From Comamonas thiooxydans (GTDB taxonomy: Bacteria > Pseudomonadota > Gammaproteobacteria > Burkholderiales > Burkholderiaceae_C), in assembly GCF_002157685.2 (NCBI RefSeq), contig NZ_AP026738.1, forward strand, positions 2,542,001-2,606,000: a stretch of 64,000 bases of DNA. Direction: 5' to 3'. Below, piece by piece: positions 7,772 through 16,442 of the stretch. Below the pieces are notes generated by a model. That model ran no database searches and was not told the DNA's origin. It saw nothing but the letters and a program-made list of their open reading frames with translations. The position numbers were made by a program, and so were the translations under genes. Numbering within the stretch: the stretch's first letter is position 1; every line of letters begins with the position of its first letter.

Positions 7772-9949
7772 ATGCAGACACCTGTTCATTTTTCCGCACA
7801 CAAGAAAACATTCGTGCTTCGTGCCGTCGCCCTGGCAACAATATTGACTCTGGCTGGCTGCGGCGGCGGTGACGGCGGCAATCAAGACCAGGTGGCCGAG
7901 TACGTGATTCCCGGCCCGCCCGCAGGGCTGGGCACCGAGACGATCAACGTCACAGCGCAAGCTGCGACCAGCATGCCTGTGTCGCGCACCGATGTACCCA
8001 GATACCGCGAAGATGCCACCGTCTTCAACTCCGGCAGGCATGATGCAACGGCCAATGGCAACAACTCCTGCTATGCCGATCACACCACCAACAGCACGCT
8101 GCGCATTCTCTCGGGCTTCCTCGATATCTGGGAGCCTTCCGAGCGGAAGATGAACGGTTTCAAGAAATCCGATTTCGCTGGAATCTTCGCGCCTGGCGCG
8201 ACCACACCGGATACCAACGTCGCCGGAAAGCAGGGATGTGAGGCTTTCGCTCTGACTACATGGAACGGTGTCTGGCATGTGCTTACAGCAGACAACACTG
8301 ATAGCACGCCAGGCCAGGCGCCGGCCGCAGGGACCACGGGAACGATCAAGAAGAACGAGCTATTTCTGCAGAATATGGCGTACTCGTCCAAGCTGACCAC
8401 ACAGACGATTTACACCGATGCGCAGAAGGAGGACATCAAGCTCGACGACACCGGCAACAAGGTCACGCGCACGGTCATGGGAGGCTCGCTGGGGCCGCTG
8501 GGCCAGGCTTGGGATGATCTTGCAAAGAATCCCAGCGCTGGCTGGGGCGATACCAATATCCAGACCAACCCCGAGTTCGGCGCGGTGCTTCAGTTCGTTG
8601 ACAATGCCACGGTCGGCAATATTGCTTCGGACAACGGGCCCAAAGGTTTTTACAAATTCGCCCGTCCGTATCGCTGGTCGGCTGCCGACAGCAGCCTGCC
8701 GGTCGTCAAAGTGCTGCCAGAACTGATGTCGCGTCGCGCAGCAGGTGATGATGCAGCTGCTGCGCAGGTCAAGGCACAGCAGGACTCCGACTTCCCCAGC
8801 GGCCATACCGCCGAATTCGTGCGCTATTCAATGGCTATTGCCTATATGGCGCCGCAGCGTTTCCATGAAGCCCTGGCGCGCGGGCTTGAGGCCGGTGAAA
8901 ACCGCATTCGTGCCGGCATGCATTCGGCGCTGGGCGTCATGGGCGGGCGCATGCTGGGTTCGTCCGTATGGATGCCTTTTCTGAAGGGCGCTGGCGATCG
9001 AGGTCTGAGCTATACCGAAGCACAGCGTCAGCTCGTGTTTCAGCAAGCACAAGCGCAGTTGCGAAGCAGACTGGGCGTGAATACCGGCGTGGAGCTTTGG
9101 AACGTTGCGCACTCGGCCAAGCCCGGCGAAGACCGCTTTGCGGATTTCGCGATCACCAAGGCGGAATATCTCAGGCGGCTGACATTCGGTTTTGCACAAG
9201 ACAAGGCCAAGGCTGGCAAGCCTGCCGTTGTACCCAAAGGAATGGAAACCCTGCTGGAGACCCGCTTTCCCTATCTGACGGCAGACCAGCGGCGAGCCGT
9301 GCTCAAAACCACGGCCATCGATTCCGGCTACCCAGTGCTTGACGATGAAGAAGGCTTTGGGCGACTGAACCTGTTCGATGCGGCCAGCGGCTACGGCAGA
9401 CTGGAGGCAGATGTGACCGTCACCATGAACGACAGCATCGAAGGCTTCTGTGCTTCGGGCTTCTGCACTTTTGACCGTTGGCGCAACGACATCAGCGGCG
9501 CGGGCAAGCTGACCAAGCGTGGAAGCGGCACTCTGGCATTGACAGGCGCGAATACATATAGCGGCGGCACCGTGGTTTCCGCGGGCACCTTGCGTGCGGA
9601 CTCTTCCACCGCGATAGGCATCGGCGCGGTATACGTCGATGGCGGTACTTTGGCAACCAACGGCAACCAGCTCCAGGTGAGAGGCTCTTACACCCAGAAG
9701 TCGGGGGAGTTGAACTTGGCGCTTTCCAGCAGCACTGCCGGTACGTTGGCGGTGACCGACCATGCTGCACTGGCAGGTGCTTTGAACGTGAGCTTCATCA
9801 GCGGTTACACACCCAAGGCGGGTGACAGGATTGTCGTGTTGACCGCCAAAGGCGTGCACAACAAGTTCACCAGTGTGGTGGTGGATGGTTTCGCAAAGTC
9901 CACTGCGAGCTATGGCGACACCAGCGTGACCATCACATTGGCCAGTTGA
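7772..9949 (+). CDS. Lipoprotein: PAP2-type acid phosphatase with autotransporter-associated repeat
   Basis: The 725-residue envelope protein has an N-terminal lipoprotein signal with lipobox LAGC (Cys30) followed by GGG. The middle is a class A / PAP2 acid phosphatase: KGFYKFARP fits motif one (K-x6-RP), FPSGHTAEF holds the motif-two His (345), and NRIRAGMHSALGVMGGR is motif three with His384. In motif three the usual Asp four residues after the His is Gly388, so the charge-relay residue seems lost. After about residue 577 comes an autotransporter-type repeat (GSGTLALTGANTYSGGT). No beta-barrel follows. It probably sits on the outer membrane facing out or in the periplasm. The ATG at 7772 directly precedes the signal peptide; an upstream TTG would spoil it. 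Confidence 0.8.
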   Translation: MQTPVHFSAHKKTFVLRAVALATILTLAGCGGGDGGNQDQVAEYVIPGPPAGLGTETINVTAQAATSMPVSRTDVPRYREDATVFNSGRHDATANGNNSCYADHTTNSTLRILSGFLDIWEPSERKMNGFKKSDFAGIFAPGATTPDTNVAGKQGCEAFALTTWNGVWHVLTADNTDSTPGQAPAAGTTGTIKKNELFLQNMAYSSKLTTQTIYTDAQKEDIKLDDTGNKVTRTVMGGSLGPLGQAWDDLAKNPSAGWGDTNIQTNPEFGAVLQFVDNATVGNIASDNGPKGFYKFARPYRWSAADSSLPVVKVLPELMSRRAAGDDAAAAQVKAQQDSDFPSGHTAEFVRYSMAIAYMAPQRFHEALARGLEAGENRIRAGMHSALGVMGGRMLGSSVWMPFLKGAGDRGLSYTEAQRQLVFQQAQAQLRSRLGVNTGVELWNVAHSAKPGEDRFADFAITKAEYLRRLTFGFAQDKAKAGKPAVVPKGMETLLETRFPYLTADQRRAVLKTTAIDSGYPVLDDEEGFGRLNLFDAASGYGRLEADVTVTMNDSIEGFCASGFCTFDRWRNDISGAGKLTKRGSGTLALTGANTYSGGTVVSAGTLRADSSTAIGIGAVYVDGGTLATNGNQLQVRGSYTQKSGELNLALSSSTAGTLAVTDHAALAGALNVSFISGYTPKAGDRIVVLTAKGVHNKFTSVVVDGFAKSTASYGDTSVTITLAS

Positions 9950-9964
9950 TCGGGCTTGAGGTAG

Positions 9965-9998
9965 AAGGCCTGCGCGATTTCGCGGCGCAGGCCTTTTT
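9965..9998 (+). terminator. Intrinsic terminator after the PAP2 lipoprotein gene
   Basis: GGCCTGCGC (9967-9975) pairs perfectly with GCGCAGGCC (9985-9993) across a 9-base loop, extended by two A-T pairs and followed by TTTTT. It starts 15 bases after the stop codon and is a textbook rho-independent terminator. Confidence 0.93.
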
Positions 9999-10020
9999 GC
10001 GTTTGCAAAAGAGGCCCGCA

Positions 10021-10347
10021 CTTTTCAGGATGCAATGACGCTGAGGCCTTCCCGGGGCGTGGCCGCTGTTCATCTATGTGACGAGATTTCTAACAGTGGT
10101 CTGCTCGAAAGCAATGGTCTTGCTATTTGCAGATGCGAGGAGTTGAGCCGCCGAAGGCATTTCTACAAAGCCTCTTGAGTCGTTGGCCTGCTAGCTCAAT
10201 CCAGCGACGTAATCCCTTGATAATACTAATTACATTGTGTTGCGATTTGCGCTAGGCGAGTGACGCAGCAAGCGGCTTTGCCGGATCGGCCCCATTTCAT
10301 GTATCGGAGTGGCCGCTTTGCCGGCTATTTACTTTTCTATGGAATGG
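10021..10347. other. Intergenic region upstream of the chemoreceptor
   Basis: About 330 bases without a recognisable gene. I looked for a sigma-28 (TAAA / GCCGATAA) or sigma-54 (TGGCAC / TTGC) promoter, as chemoreceptor genes often have, and found no convincing match. The stretch just before the gene (about 10215-10250) is AT-rich and is the likeliest place for an ordinary promoter. Confidence 0.4.
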
Positions 10348-11907
10348 ATGAAAGCGATGAGATTGACCAAGCTGAACATTGGTGCCCGACTGGGCCTGGG
10401 GTTCGCAGTGGTGTTGGCATTTGCCGTGGTGATCACGGTTATCGGCATCTGGCAGCTGAACTCGGTGGGCAAGGCCACGCAGCAGATGATGCAGGAGCCG
10501 CTGACCAAGGAACGCCTGATCAGCGACTGGAACAGCAATGTCAGCGTGGCGGTGGCACGCACCACGGCCATCGCCAAGAGCAGCGACGCAAGTCTGGTGC
10601 AGTTTCTGGCTGCGGATGCGGCTGCCACTACCAAGAGCACGGCCAATGTGCTCAAGCAGATCGAACCCCTGATCACCCAGCCTGCGGAGCGCGAGATCCT
10701 GGACAAGATCATGCAGGTGCGCAAGACCTATCTCGCCAGCCGCGACAAGGTCAGTCAGCTCAAGGCCGATGGCATGGCCGAAGAGGCGGAGTCCACGCTG
10801 ATCAACAGCTATGTGCCGGCCGCCCAGGGTTATCTGAAGCTGCTCGGCGAGTTGCTGAACCTGCAGCGCGCCAGCTTGGATGCCAAGGCGGCAGAGGTGG
10901 AGCAGATCGAGAGCAGCAGTAGGACGTACTTCCTGGTTCTGGCCTTGCTGGCTCTGGCCATCGGCTCTGTCAGCGCCTGGCGTCTTACGCAAGGCATCAC
11001 CGCTCCGCTCAAGCATGCGGTCGGCGTGGCTCGCCGCGTGGCCGATGGTGATCTGACGGCCAAGATCCATGTGAACAGCAGCGATGAAACCGGGCAGCTC
11101 ATGCAGGCCTTGCACGATATGAATTCCAGCCTGGATAGGCTGGTGGGACAGGTGCGTCAGGGCACGGACAGCATTGCCACAGCGTCGGGCCAGATTGCAG
11201 CGGGCAACCATGACCTGTCTGCGCGCACGGAAGAGCAGGCCAGTTCCCTGCAGCAGACCGCTGCCTCCATGGAGCAGCTCACTTCCACGGTCAAGCAAAA
11301 CGCCGATAACGCCAGTCAGGCCAATCAGCTGGCGCTGTCGGCCTCCGATGTGGCTGTCAAGGGAGGCATGGTGGTGTCGCAAGTGGTGGAGACCATGGGT
11401 GCCATTAGTCAGTCTTCGCGCAAGATTTCCGACATCATCGGCGTGATCGACAGCATTGCTTTCCAGACCAATATCCTGGCGTTGAACGCCGCCGTGGAAG
11501 CAGCCCGTGCCGGCGAACAAGGCCGCGGCTTTGCCGTCGTGGCATCGGAGGTGCGCTCTCTGGCCGGTCGCAGCGCTGAAGCGGCCAAGGAAATCAAGCA
11601 GCTGATTCAGGCCTCGGTCACCAAGGTGGAGGAGGGCAGTGCGCAGGTCAGCCAGGCCGGTCAGACCATGGATGAAATCGTCAGCAGTGTGCAGCGTGTG
11701 ACGGACATCATGGGTGAGATCACCGCCGCCAGCCATGAGCAGACCAGCGGCATCGAGCAGATCAACCGCGCGGTGGCCGAGATGGATCTGGTGACCCAGC
11801 AGAATGCCGCCCTTGTGGAAGAGTCCACCGCTGCTGCGCAATCCATGCAGCAGCAGACCAGCGACTTGTCGCAGATGGTCAGCGTCTTCCGCCTCAAGAG
11901 CGCCTGA
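10348..11907 (+). CDS. Methyl-accepting chemotaxis protein (Tar/Tsr-like)
   Basis: The roughly 519-residue inner-membrane chemoreceptor senses an unknown periplasmic ligand and signals through CheW/CheA. One membrane helix (about 14-36) is followed by a periplasmic four-helix-bundle domain to about 190, a second membrane helix (about 193-211), a HAMP linker, and the signalling domain with the highly conserved hairpin FQTNILALNAAVEAARAGEQ at about 373-392. The C-terminus ends FRLKSA, so there is no CheR-docking pentapeptide. Start choice is open: GTG at 10309 and ATGs at 10339, 10348 and 10357 are in frame; 10348 has GGAA just upstream. No other chemotaxis gene is nearby. Confidence 0.92.
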   Translation: MKAMRLTKLNIGARLGLGFAVVLAFAVVITVIGIWQLNSVGKATQQMMQEPLTKERLISDWNSNVSVAVARTTAIAKSSDASLVQFLAADAAATTKSTANVLKQIEPLITQPAEREILDKIMQVRKTYLASRDKVSQLKADGMAEEAESTLINSYVPAAQGYLKLLGELLNLQRASLDAKAAEVEQIESSSRTYFLVLALLALAIGSVSAWRLTQGITAPLKHAVGVARRVADGDLTAKIHVNSSDETGQLMQALHDMNSSLDRLVGQVRQGTDSIATASGQIAAGNHDLSARTEEQASSLQQTAASMEQLTSTVKQNADNASQANQLALSASDVAVKGGMVVSQVVETMGAISQSSRKISDIIGVIDSIAFQTNILALNAAVEAARAGEQGRGFAVVASEVRSLAGRSAEAAKEIKQLIQASVTKVEEGSAQVSQAGQTMDEIVSSVQRVTDIMGEITAASHEQTSGIEQINRAVAEMDLVTQQNAALVEESTAAAQSMQQQTSDLSQMVSVFRLKSA

Positions 11908-12202
11908 TTCTGTAGAGCGACCGGGACTGAAGCCTAAAGGTTTGTCCGCGACAGTGCAGGAGGCTGAAATGCCTTCTGGCTGCCGCCCCATCCCTGGCAT
12001 GCCGAATATGGCCGAAACACTACGGCACTGTCGCGCCTGAAAGCTGCCATGAGTCTTTCGATATAGGCAGTCCCGCAGATTTCTGCTTGCGGTACTGGAG
12101 ACAGCGAGACCTTGGGAGGCCGGACAGCAAGACGGGCAAAAGCGGTCGGATAGCTCAACGGCAGCAATTGAGCAAAAACAGGGCCTGCTTGGGTGGAGGC
12201 AC
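11908..12202. other. Intergenic region, nothing identified
   Basis: About 295 bases after the chemoreceptor gene. The only structure seen is a distant inverted repeat, GCGACAGTGC (11948-11957) facing GCACTGTCGC (12025-12034), separated by 67 bases; its role is unknown. No open frame here resembles a known protein. Confidence 0.4.
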
Positions 12203-12363
12203 GATGAGATTGGCGCGTATCTGCCGCCGTACCGCAATTCGGCAGATCTGATTCAGGCATCCGCTATCGACTTCACCATCCTGTATGCCGCGTGGTTGCA
12301 AGATGAATACGAAGTGGCTACGAGATCACCGCCCGTGACAAGGCTTTCAAAGGCACTGTCTTA
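12203..12363 (+). pseudogene. C-terminal remnant of an NAD(P)-binding (NmrA/SDR-like) oxidoreductase
   Basis: One frame reads EIGAYLPPYRNSADLIQASA and then IDFTILYAAWLQDEYEV, which matches the late part of small NAD(P)H-binding oxidoreductases (typically IGxYLxPYRxAAD...LDYTILRPAWLTD). Just after DEYEV the reading shifts by one base and continues YEITARDKAFKGTVL before a stop, matching the family's following segment. So this is a frameshifted fragment without N-terminus and Rossmann glycines. The match is from memory of the family. Confidence 0.5.
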
Positions 12364-12399
12364 TGAAACCTCTCATTCTGGACAGGCCCATTGATCATT

Positions 12400-12900
12400 T
12401 CAGGCCGGCTGCTGCTGTGTGGTGCAGTGGATACCTCCACCGCCAGCTGCGATTGCGTCAATGTTGAGTTGCACGATGTCGCGTCCGGGAAATTGCTCAC
12501 GCAGGATCGCTTTCGTGTTGCGATCGGCTTGCACATGACCAAACTCAGGGCATAGCACCGCGCCATTGCATACATAAAAGTTGATATAGCCTGCAGCAAA
12601 GTCCTTGTTCTCATACTGCGGCCGAACATGGTCAGGCCCTGGCATGGTCACAACCTTTAATGGAAGACCACGCACATCCGTGGCTTTGCGCAGGATGTCG
12701 AGATGGCGACGTGTGACCGCATGCTCAGGCGAGGACGAATCGCCCTCGAAACCGGCCACCACCACACCGGGCGCGCAGAAGCGGGCATAAAAGTCGGTAT
12801 GGCCATCGGTGATGTCTTGACCCGCAATTCCTGGCAACCAGATGACTTTCTCGATGCCCAGCACTCGGCGTAGCGCTTTTCGAACGCTGCCATAACAGGC
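12400..12900 (-). pseudogene. C-terminal fragment of agmatine deiminase (AguA-type)
   Basis: The minus-strand frame contains KVIWLPGIAGQDITDGHTDF, later YINFYVCNGAVLCPEFG, and ends with AAGGGGIHCTTQQQPA. These are the conserved second half and the catalytic Cys signature of agmatine deiminase / peptidyl-arginine deiminase family enzymes, which convert agmatine to N-carbamoylputrescine. About half the usual 350-370 residues are missing: upstream of about 12900 the open frame continues into unrelated sequence antisense to the next gene. I therefore call it a 5'-truncated pseudogene, although the fragment itself has no internal stop. Confidence 0.8.
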
Positions 12901-12978
12901 TGAGGTGGTCGGTTCAATGAGAACGCCCAATTCGACCCGTTTCTTACGGTGGGTATCGATTGACGGGAATATTTGCTC

Positions 12979-12996
12979 CATTGGACACATCCAATG
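12979..12996. promoter_or_regulatory. Palindrome upstream of the flavoprotein reductase
   Basis: CATTGGA (12979-12985) and TCCAATG (12990-12996) are perfect inverted repeats separated by CACA, 32 bases before the ATG at 13028. It could be a repressor operator or a leader hairpin. No regulator gene is adjacent, so the partner is unknown. Confidence 0.4.
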
Positions 12997-13027
12997 TGTA
13001 GATCCATTGATTGCTAAGGAGTGAATC

Positions 13028-13753
13028 ATGGGCATAGAGCACAGCAAAATCCTCGAACGCGAAGAGGTTGCACAGGGTACGATGGCATTCCATCTCGCCA
13101 AACCGGCGGGGTTTGATTTCCGCCCTGGACAGGCGTTTGAAATCCAGCTGCCAGGCGCGGTCCCTGGGGAGAGCAACGAGGAGCGATGTCACGCGTTCTC
13201 CATTGTCAGCGCGCCACACGAGAGTGAACTAGTGTTTGCCACGCGGATGAGGGACAGTGTTTACAAACGCGCTTTGGGAGCTCTACCCGTAGGTGCTGAG
13301 TTGGATATCGATGGACCATTTGGTTCGCTTACCTTGCACAAAAACACGGCGCGAGCGGGTGTGCTCATCGCCGGTGGGATTGGCGTGACGCCGTTCATGA
13401 GCATGCTTCGAAACGCTGCAATGCAGCAGTCACAGCAGGATTTGCTTCTGCTGTATTCCAATCGTCGTCCAGAAGATTCGGCGTTTCTCTCTGAACTTCA
13501 AGCTCTCGAAAAGAAGAATCCAAAATTCCGGCTCAAGGCCACCATGACGGATATGGCGCACTCAGCCGTGGATTGGAGTGGTGATACACAAACGATCGAT
13601 AGAGAGTGGCTCCAGCAGGCCATTGAGGGCTTGGCTAATCCGATCTTTTATGTTGCTGGCCCACCTTCCATGGTGGCGGCAATGCAGCAGTTGCTGTTAT
13701 CAGCCGGCATTGATGAGGACGATGTGCGTAGTGAGGAGTTCTTTGGATATTGA
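13028..13753 (+). CDS. FAD/NAD(P)-binding ferredoxin reductase-like protein
   Basis: The 241-residue stand-alone electron-transfer flavoprotein has the ferredoxin-NADP reductase fold. The FAD-binding part carries RCHAFSIVSAP (a variant of RxYSxxS, about residues 57-67); the nucleotide-binding part carries VLIAGGIGVTPFMSM (about 113-127); IFYVAGPPSMVAAM and the terminal EEFFGY complete the family pattern. There is no fused 2Fe-2S domain, so it needs a separate ferredoxin or haem partner. The ATG has a strong site (AAGGAGTG, 6 bases upstream). It converges on the nitric-oxide operon, but nothing shows it belongs to it. The physiological partner is unknown. Confidence 0.85.
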   Translation: MGIEHSKILEREEVAQGTMAFHLAKPAGFDFRPGQAFEIQLPGAVPGESNEERCHAFSIVSAPHESELVFATRMRDSVYKRALGALPVGAELDIDGPFGSLTLHKNTARAGVLIAGGIGVTPFMSMLRNAAMQQSQQDLLLLYSNRRPEDSAFLSELQALEKKNPKFRLKATMTDMAHSAVDWSGDTQTIDREWLQQAIEGLANPIFYVAGPPSMVAAMQQLLLSAGIDEDDVRSEEFFGY

Positions 13754-13834
13754 ATTGGCAGACTCACCCTGATCAAGGGGAAAGTCTGCCATGACGTATT
13801 TGGATGCAGCCGCTTGGCATACCTCGCTAGTCTC

Positions 13835-14275
13835 TTACCAGTGCAGATAGAACATGGCCTTGGCCAGCAAGACAATGACCAGCACGTGGCAGAACACGCT
13901 CAGATGCAATCGGTGCGAGCGTCGCCCATTAAGTTGTCCTTGGCGGCGCCACCACATGGCGCTGGCGAAGTGCGCAAGCACGCTAAGCGCCAGCGCAATC
14001 TTGAGCACCATCAGCATGCCTGTACTGCTGGCCAATGGGTGTGCCAGTACCGATCGGTGCTGCCAGGCCAAGCCTGCTCCCGCAGAATACAGCACTAGCA
14101 ACACCCAGGGAATGACGGCGGTGGCGCGTGTTCCCAGCGCCTGCTCCACGGGGAGCATGTGCTGCTTCGGCACTCGGCTGTGCACGTTGGCCAGCAGCAC
14201 GACTTCGAAGAACACTGTGCCTGCAAACGCCACGGCGGCCAGCAGGTGCAGTGTGATCAGCAGGCCATAGCTCAT
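13835..14275 (-). CDS. Small four-helix membrane protein (CopD-like), last gene of NO operon
   Basis: The 146-residue protein is almost entirely hydrophobic, with four predicted membrane helices: about 4-24, 50-70, 82-103 and 125-143. Two His lie near the helix ends (ITLHLL at the start, HRLHLSVFCHVLVI near the end), a pattern seen in haem- or copper-binding membrane proteins of the CopD/DUF2214 kind. The start at 14275 has an excellent site (GAAAGGAGG) and overlaps the end of nsrR by 4 bases. Gene order places it in the haemoglobin-NnrS-NsrR operon, suggesting a role in nitric-oxide or haem handling. The function is not established by sequence. Confidence 0.75.
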   Translation of the reverse strand: MSYGLLITLHLLAAVAFAGTVFFEVVLLANVHSRVPKQHMLPVEQALGTRATAVIPWVLLVLYSAGAGLAWQHRSVLAHPLASSTGMLMVLKIALALSVLAHFASAMWWRRQGQLNGRRSHRLHLSVFCHVLVIVLLAKAMFYLHW

Positions 14276-14733
14276 GTCTGGGCCTCCTTTCTTGACAGTC
14301 GTATGGCAGGAATCAACGGCACTGCGCTGACAGACGTTGGCGGTATCAGGTCCGCAAGAGTGAAGCCATCTAGATGCGCCATGAAGCTGTGCAAAGCTCC
14401 TTGCAACATGCCAGCAAGGCGGCAGTCGCCGGTCAGCGTGCACCGGTTGTCGTTGCCAAAGCATTCCACCAGCGTGAAGTCGGACTCTAGTCCACGTATC
14501 ACTGTACCGATATGGATCTGCTTAGGTTCACGGGCGAGGCGCATGCCGCCTCCCTTGCCACGTACCGTCTCTATCCAACCCTGCAGGGCCAGTTGATGCG
14601 TCACTTTCATCAGATTTGCCTCGGAAATGCTATAAGCCTGCGCAACCTCGGAAATCGTGCACAGGCGATCTGGTCGCTGGGCTACATGCATGAGCAGCCG
14701 CAGCGCATAGTCGGTCATCAGGGTTAGACGCAT
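14272..14733 (-). CDS. nsrR: NsrR, nitric-oxide-sensing Rrf2-family repressor
   Basis: The 153-residue Rrf2 regulator has an N-terminal winged helix (MRLTLMTDYALRLLMHVA, then SISEANLMKVTHQLALQGW) and three cysteines at 91, 98 and 104 (ECFGNDNRCTLTGDC). These match the three ligands of the NsrR iron-sulfur cluster, whose destruction by nitric oxide relieves repression. It is the third gene of the operon, 13 bases after nnrS, so the repressor would control its own synthesis through the palindrome at 16443. Iron-sulfur regulators such as IscR share the fold, but the neighbours fix the assignment as NsrR. Confidence 0.93.
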   Translation of the reverse strand: MRLTLMTDYALRLLMHVAQRPDRLCTISEVAQAYSISEANLMKVTHQLALQGWIETVRGKGGGMRLAREPKQIHIGTVIRGLESDFTLVECFGNDNRCTLTGDCRLAGMLQGALHSFMAHLDGFTLADLIPPTSVSAVPLIPAIRLSRKEAQT

Positions 14734-14746
14734 TGAGTGATCTCGT

Positions 14747-16012
14747 TCAAACAGATTCTCTGGACTTGCTGGCGACCTGTCCTGAGGGCTGAGCCGCTGA
14801 GAGTCCAGCTGGTGGCAGGCGCGGCCGAATCAGCAAGGGCACAAATCGCCACAGGTACAAAGCAAAGGCCAGCCCCCATGCAAGCGCCGAGGCATGCAGC
14901 GCGACTTGAGGGAGCCCCGCAGGCAGAAGTGCCAGCAGGCGCAACAAAGCGGCGGCAAGCACCAGCACATACATGACCACGATGCTCCCATCGGCGCGCA
15001 ATGGTCGCCCCAGATGGCCCAAAGCCGTACGTGTCACCATGCCGATTATCAGCACCGCAAAGCCGGCCACGCCGATCACATGGACCGGCCAGGCCAGGCG
15101 CAGTACCCAGTTGCTCGCCTGCAGCGCTGCCACCAGCAGGCCCGTGCCCAAGGCCGCATGACCCAGGTACAGAATCCACAGCAACGGCACCTGACGCACA
15201 GCCCAGGGTTTCCAGGCCAACACCTGCCATAGGGTGATTAGTCCCGTGACAGCCAACGCGGTCACCATACCCGGCCCCCATCCCAGCAACAAACAGACAA
15301 TGCCAAGCACGCCAGCCCAGAGTTGCCATTGCCCGCTGGCCGTATGCATGGGAATCTGCAGATCCGTCACCGCCCGCATAGCGAAGAATGGAATAACGCG
15401 CCGCGCCACCAGTAGTGCAATCACAGCCATGCACAGCAGCCCTGTATAAAGGTAATGCATCAGCGTTGCGTAGTCGCTGCCTTGCCATACCGAGCGCAGA
15501 AAGAGTGCATCGGCCACACCCAGACCTGACACCAGCAGCGGCAGGCCGTAATTGCGTCGGCTGCGTGCTGTATAGATCACCCGACCCAGAACTACGGCAG
15601 CGACGACGAAAAACAGCAGTTCACACACTACGGCAAAAGCAAAAGCTGTATCACCCACCACCAAGAAACCCACGCGCGCCAGCAGCCACAGCACGCACAA
15701 CCCGCCCAGCGCCCGGCCCTGAATAGGGTTGCTTCCAGTCCAGTTACTCGCCGCAGTGAGCAGAAAGCCCACGGCAATCGTCGCCACAAAGGCCCACAAC
15801 ATCTCGTGCGCATGCCACAGCACGCCACCCAAACGCCCCGCAAGCCACTGTGGCGCGAACACCCACAGCGCGACCGACACCGCAGCCCACAGACAACCGG
15901 CCATGTACAAGGGCCTGAAGCCAAGCTCCAATAAGGCTTTCCACTGGGGTGCAGGAGCCTTGGGTTGGGGCACAGACCTCATCGGCTCCTCGATCTGCAG
16001 CAGCTCAGACAT
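14747..16012 (-). CDS. nnrS: NnrS family haem-copper membrane protein
   Basis: The 421-residue polytopic inner-membrane protein has about 12 helices. NnrS proteins bind haem and copper and protect metabolism from nitrosative stress. Family landmarks are LLELGFRPLYMAG near residue 30, LWHAHEMLWAFVATIAVGFL at about 65-84, and GMVTRTALGHLGRPL near 335-349. The ATG at 16012 overlaps the end of the haemoglobin gene by 8 bases, indicating translational coupling, and the stop lies 13 bases before nsrR. The C-terminal 25 residues are soluble and unconserved. Confidence 0.95.
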   Translation of the reverse strand: MSELLQIEEPMRSVPQPKAPAPQWKALLELGFRPLYMAGCLWAAVSVALWVFAPQWLAGRLGGVLWHAHEMLWAFVATIAVGFLLTAASNWTGSNPIQGRALGGLCVLWLLARVGFLVVGDTAFAFAVVCELLFFVVAAVVLGRVIYTARSRRNYGLPLLVSGLGVADALFLRSVWQGSDYATLMHYLYTGLLCMAVIALLVARRVIPFFAMRAVTDLQIPMHTASGQWQLWAGVLGIVCLLLGWGPGMVTALAVTGLITLWQVLAWKPWAVRQVPLLWILYLGHAALGTGLLVAALQASNWVLRLAWPVHVIGVAGFAVLIIGMVTRTALGHLGRPLRADGSIVVMYVLVLAAALLRLLALLPAGLPQVALHASALAWGLAFALYLWRFVPLLIRPRLPPAGLSAAQPSGQVASKSRESV

Positions 16013-16409
16013 GGCTCACCACCGCCGGTAGTGCCTTGGGATCACGGCTCATCTGGTAGCCCGACCACAGGCTCTGTGCAATACGGCGCGCCGCCTGCCA
16101 CGCTTGATTGGCCATTGCGCGGTTGGGTTGCTCGGCCAGCGTGACCTCGAACAGGCCCAGCCAGCGCTCAAACAGCTCTAGGCTTAGACCGGGTAGCGCA
16201 GCATGCTTGGGCATAGGAGCCCCTGAAAAGCGTGCTGTGCGTCGCAAAATGGCCGACCAGAAATCCACCAGCTTGGTCAGATGATGGTCCCAGTCCGCTA
16301 TACGCGCATCGAAGATGGGGCCGAGCACCTCGTCCTGGCGTATTCGCGCATAGAAGGAGTGCACCAAGCTGACGACTTCCTCTTCAGTGCAAAGCTCATG
16401 AATCCTCAT
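16005..16409 (-). CDS. Group III truncated haemoglobin
   Basis: The 134-residue globin is of the short two-over-two type. Family features include LVHSFYARIRQDEVLGPIF, FDARIADWDHHLTKLVDFW and a proximal-His region at PMPKHAALPGL, followed by FERWLGLF. Its placement with nnrS and nsrR argues for nitric-oxide binding or dioxygenation in the cytoplasm. I chose the ATG at 16409, preceded by AAAGGAG at 7 bases; an upstream in-frame ATG at 16451 would overlap the operator and lacks a ribosome site. It is the first gene of the operon and 8 bases overlap nnrS. Confidence 0.9.
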   Translation of the reverse strand: MRIHELCTEEEVVSLVHSFYARIRQDEVLGPIFDARIADWDHHLTKLVDFWSAILRRTARFSGAPMPKHAALPGLSLELFERWLGLFEVTLAEQPNRAMANQAWQAARRIAQSLWSGYQMSRDPKALPAVVSHV

Positions 16410-16442
16410 TGCGCAACTCCTTTCGCTGTCGATACTGCACAT

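Noticed and set aside
11948..12034. Distant inverted repeat GCGACAGTGC / GCACTGTCGC as a mobile-element end pair
   Set aside because: Only 10 bases, 67 bases apart, no target duplication and no transposase between.
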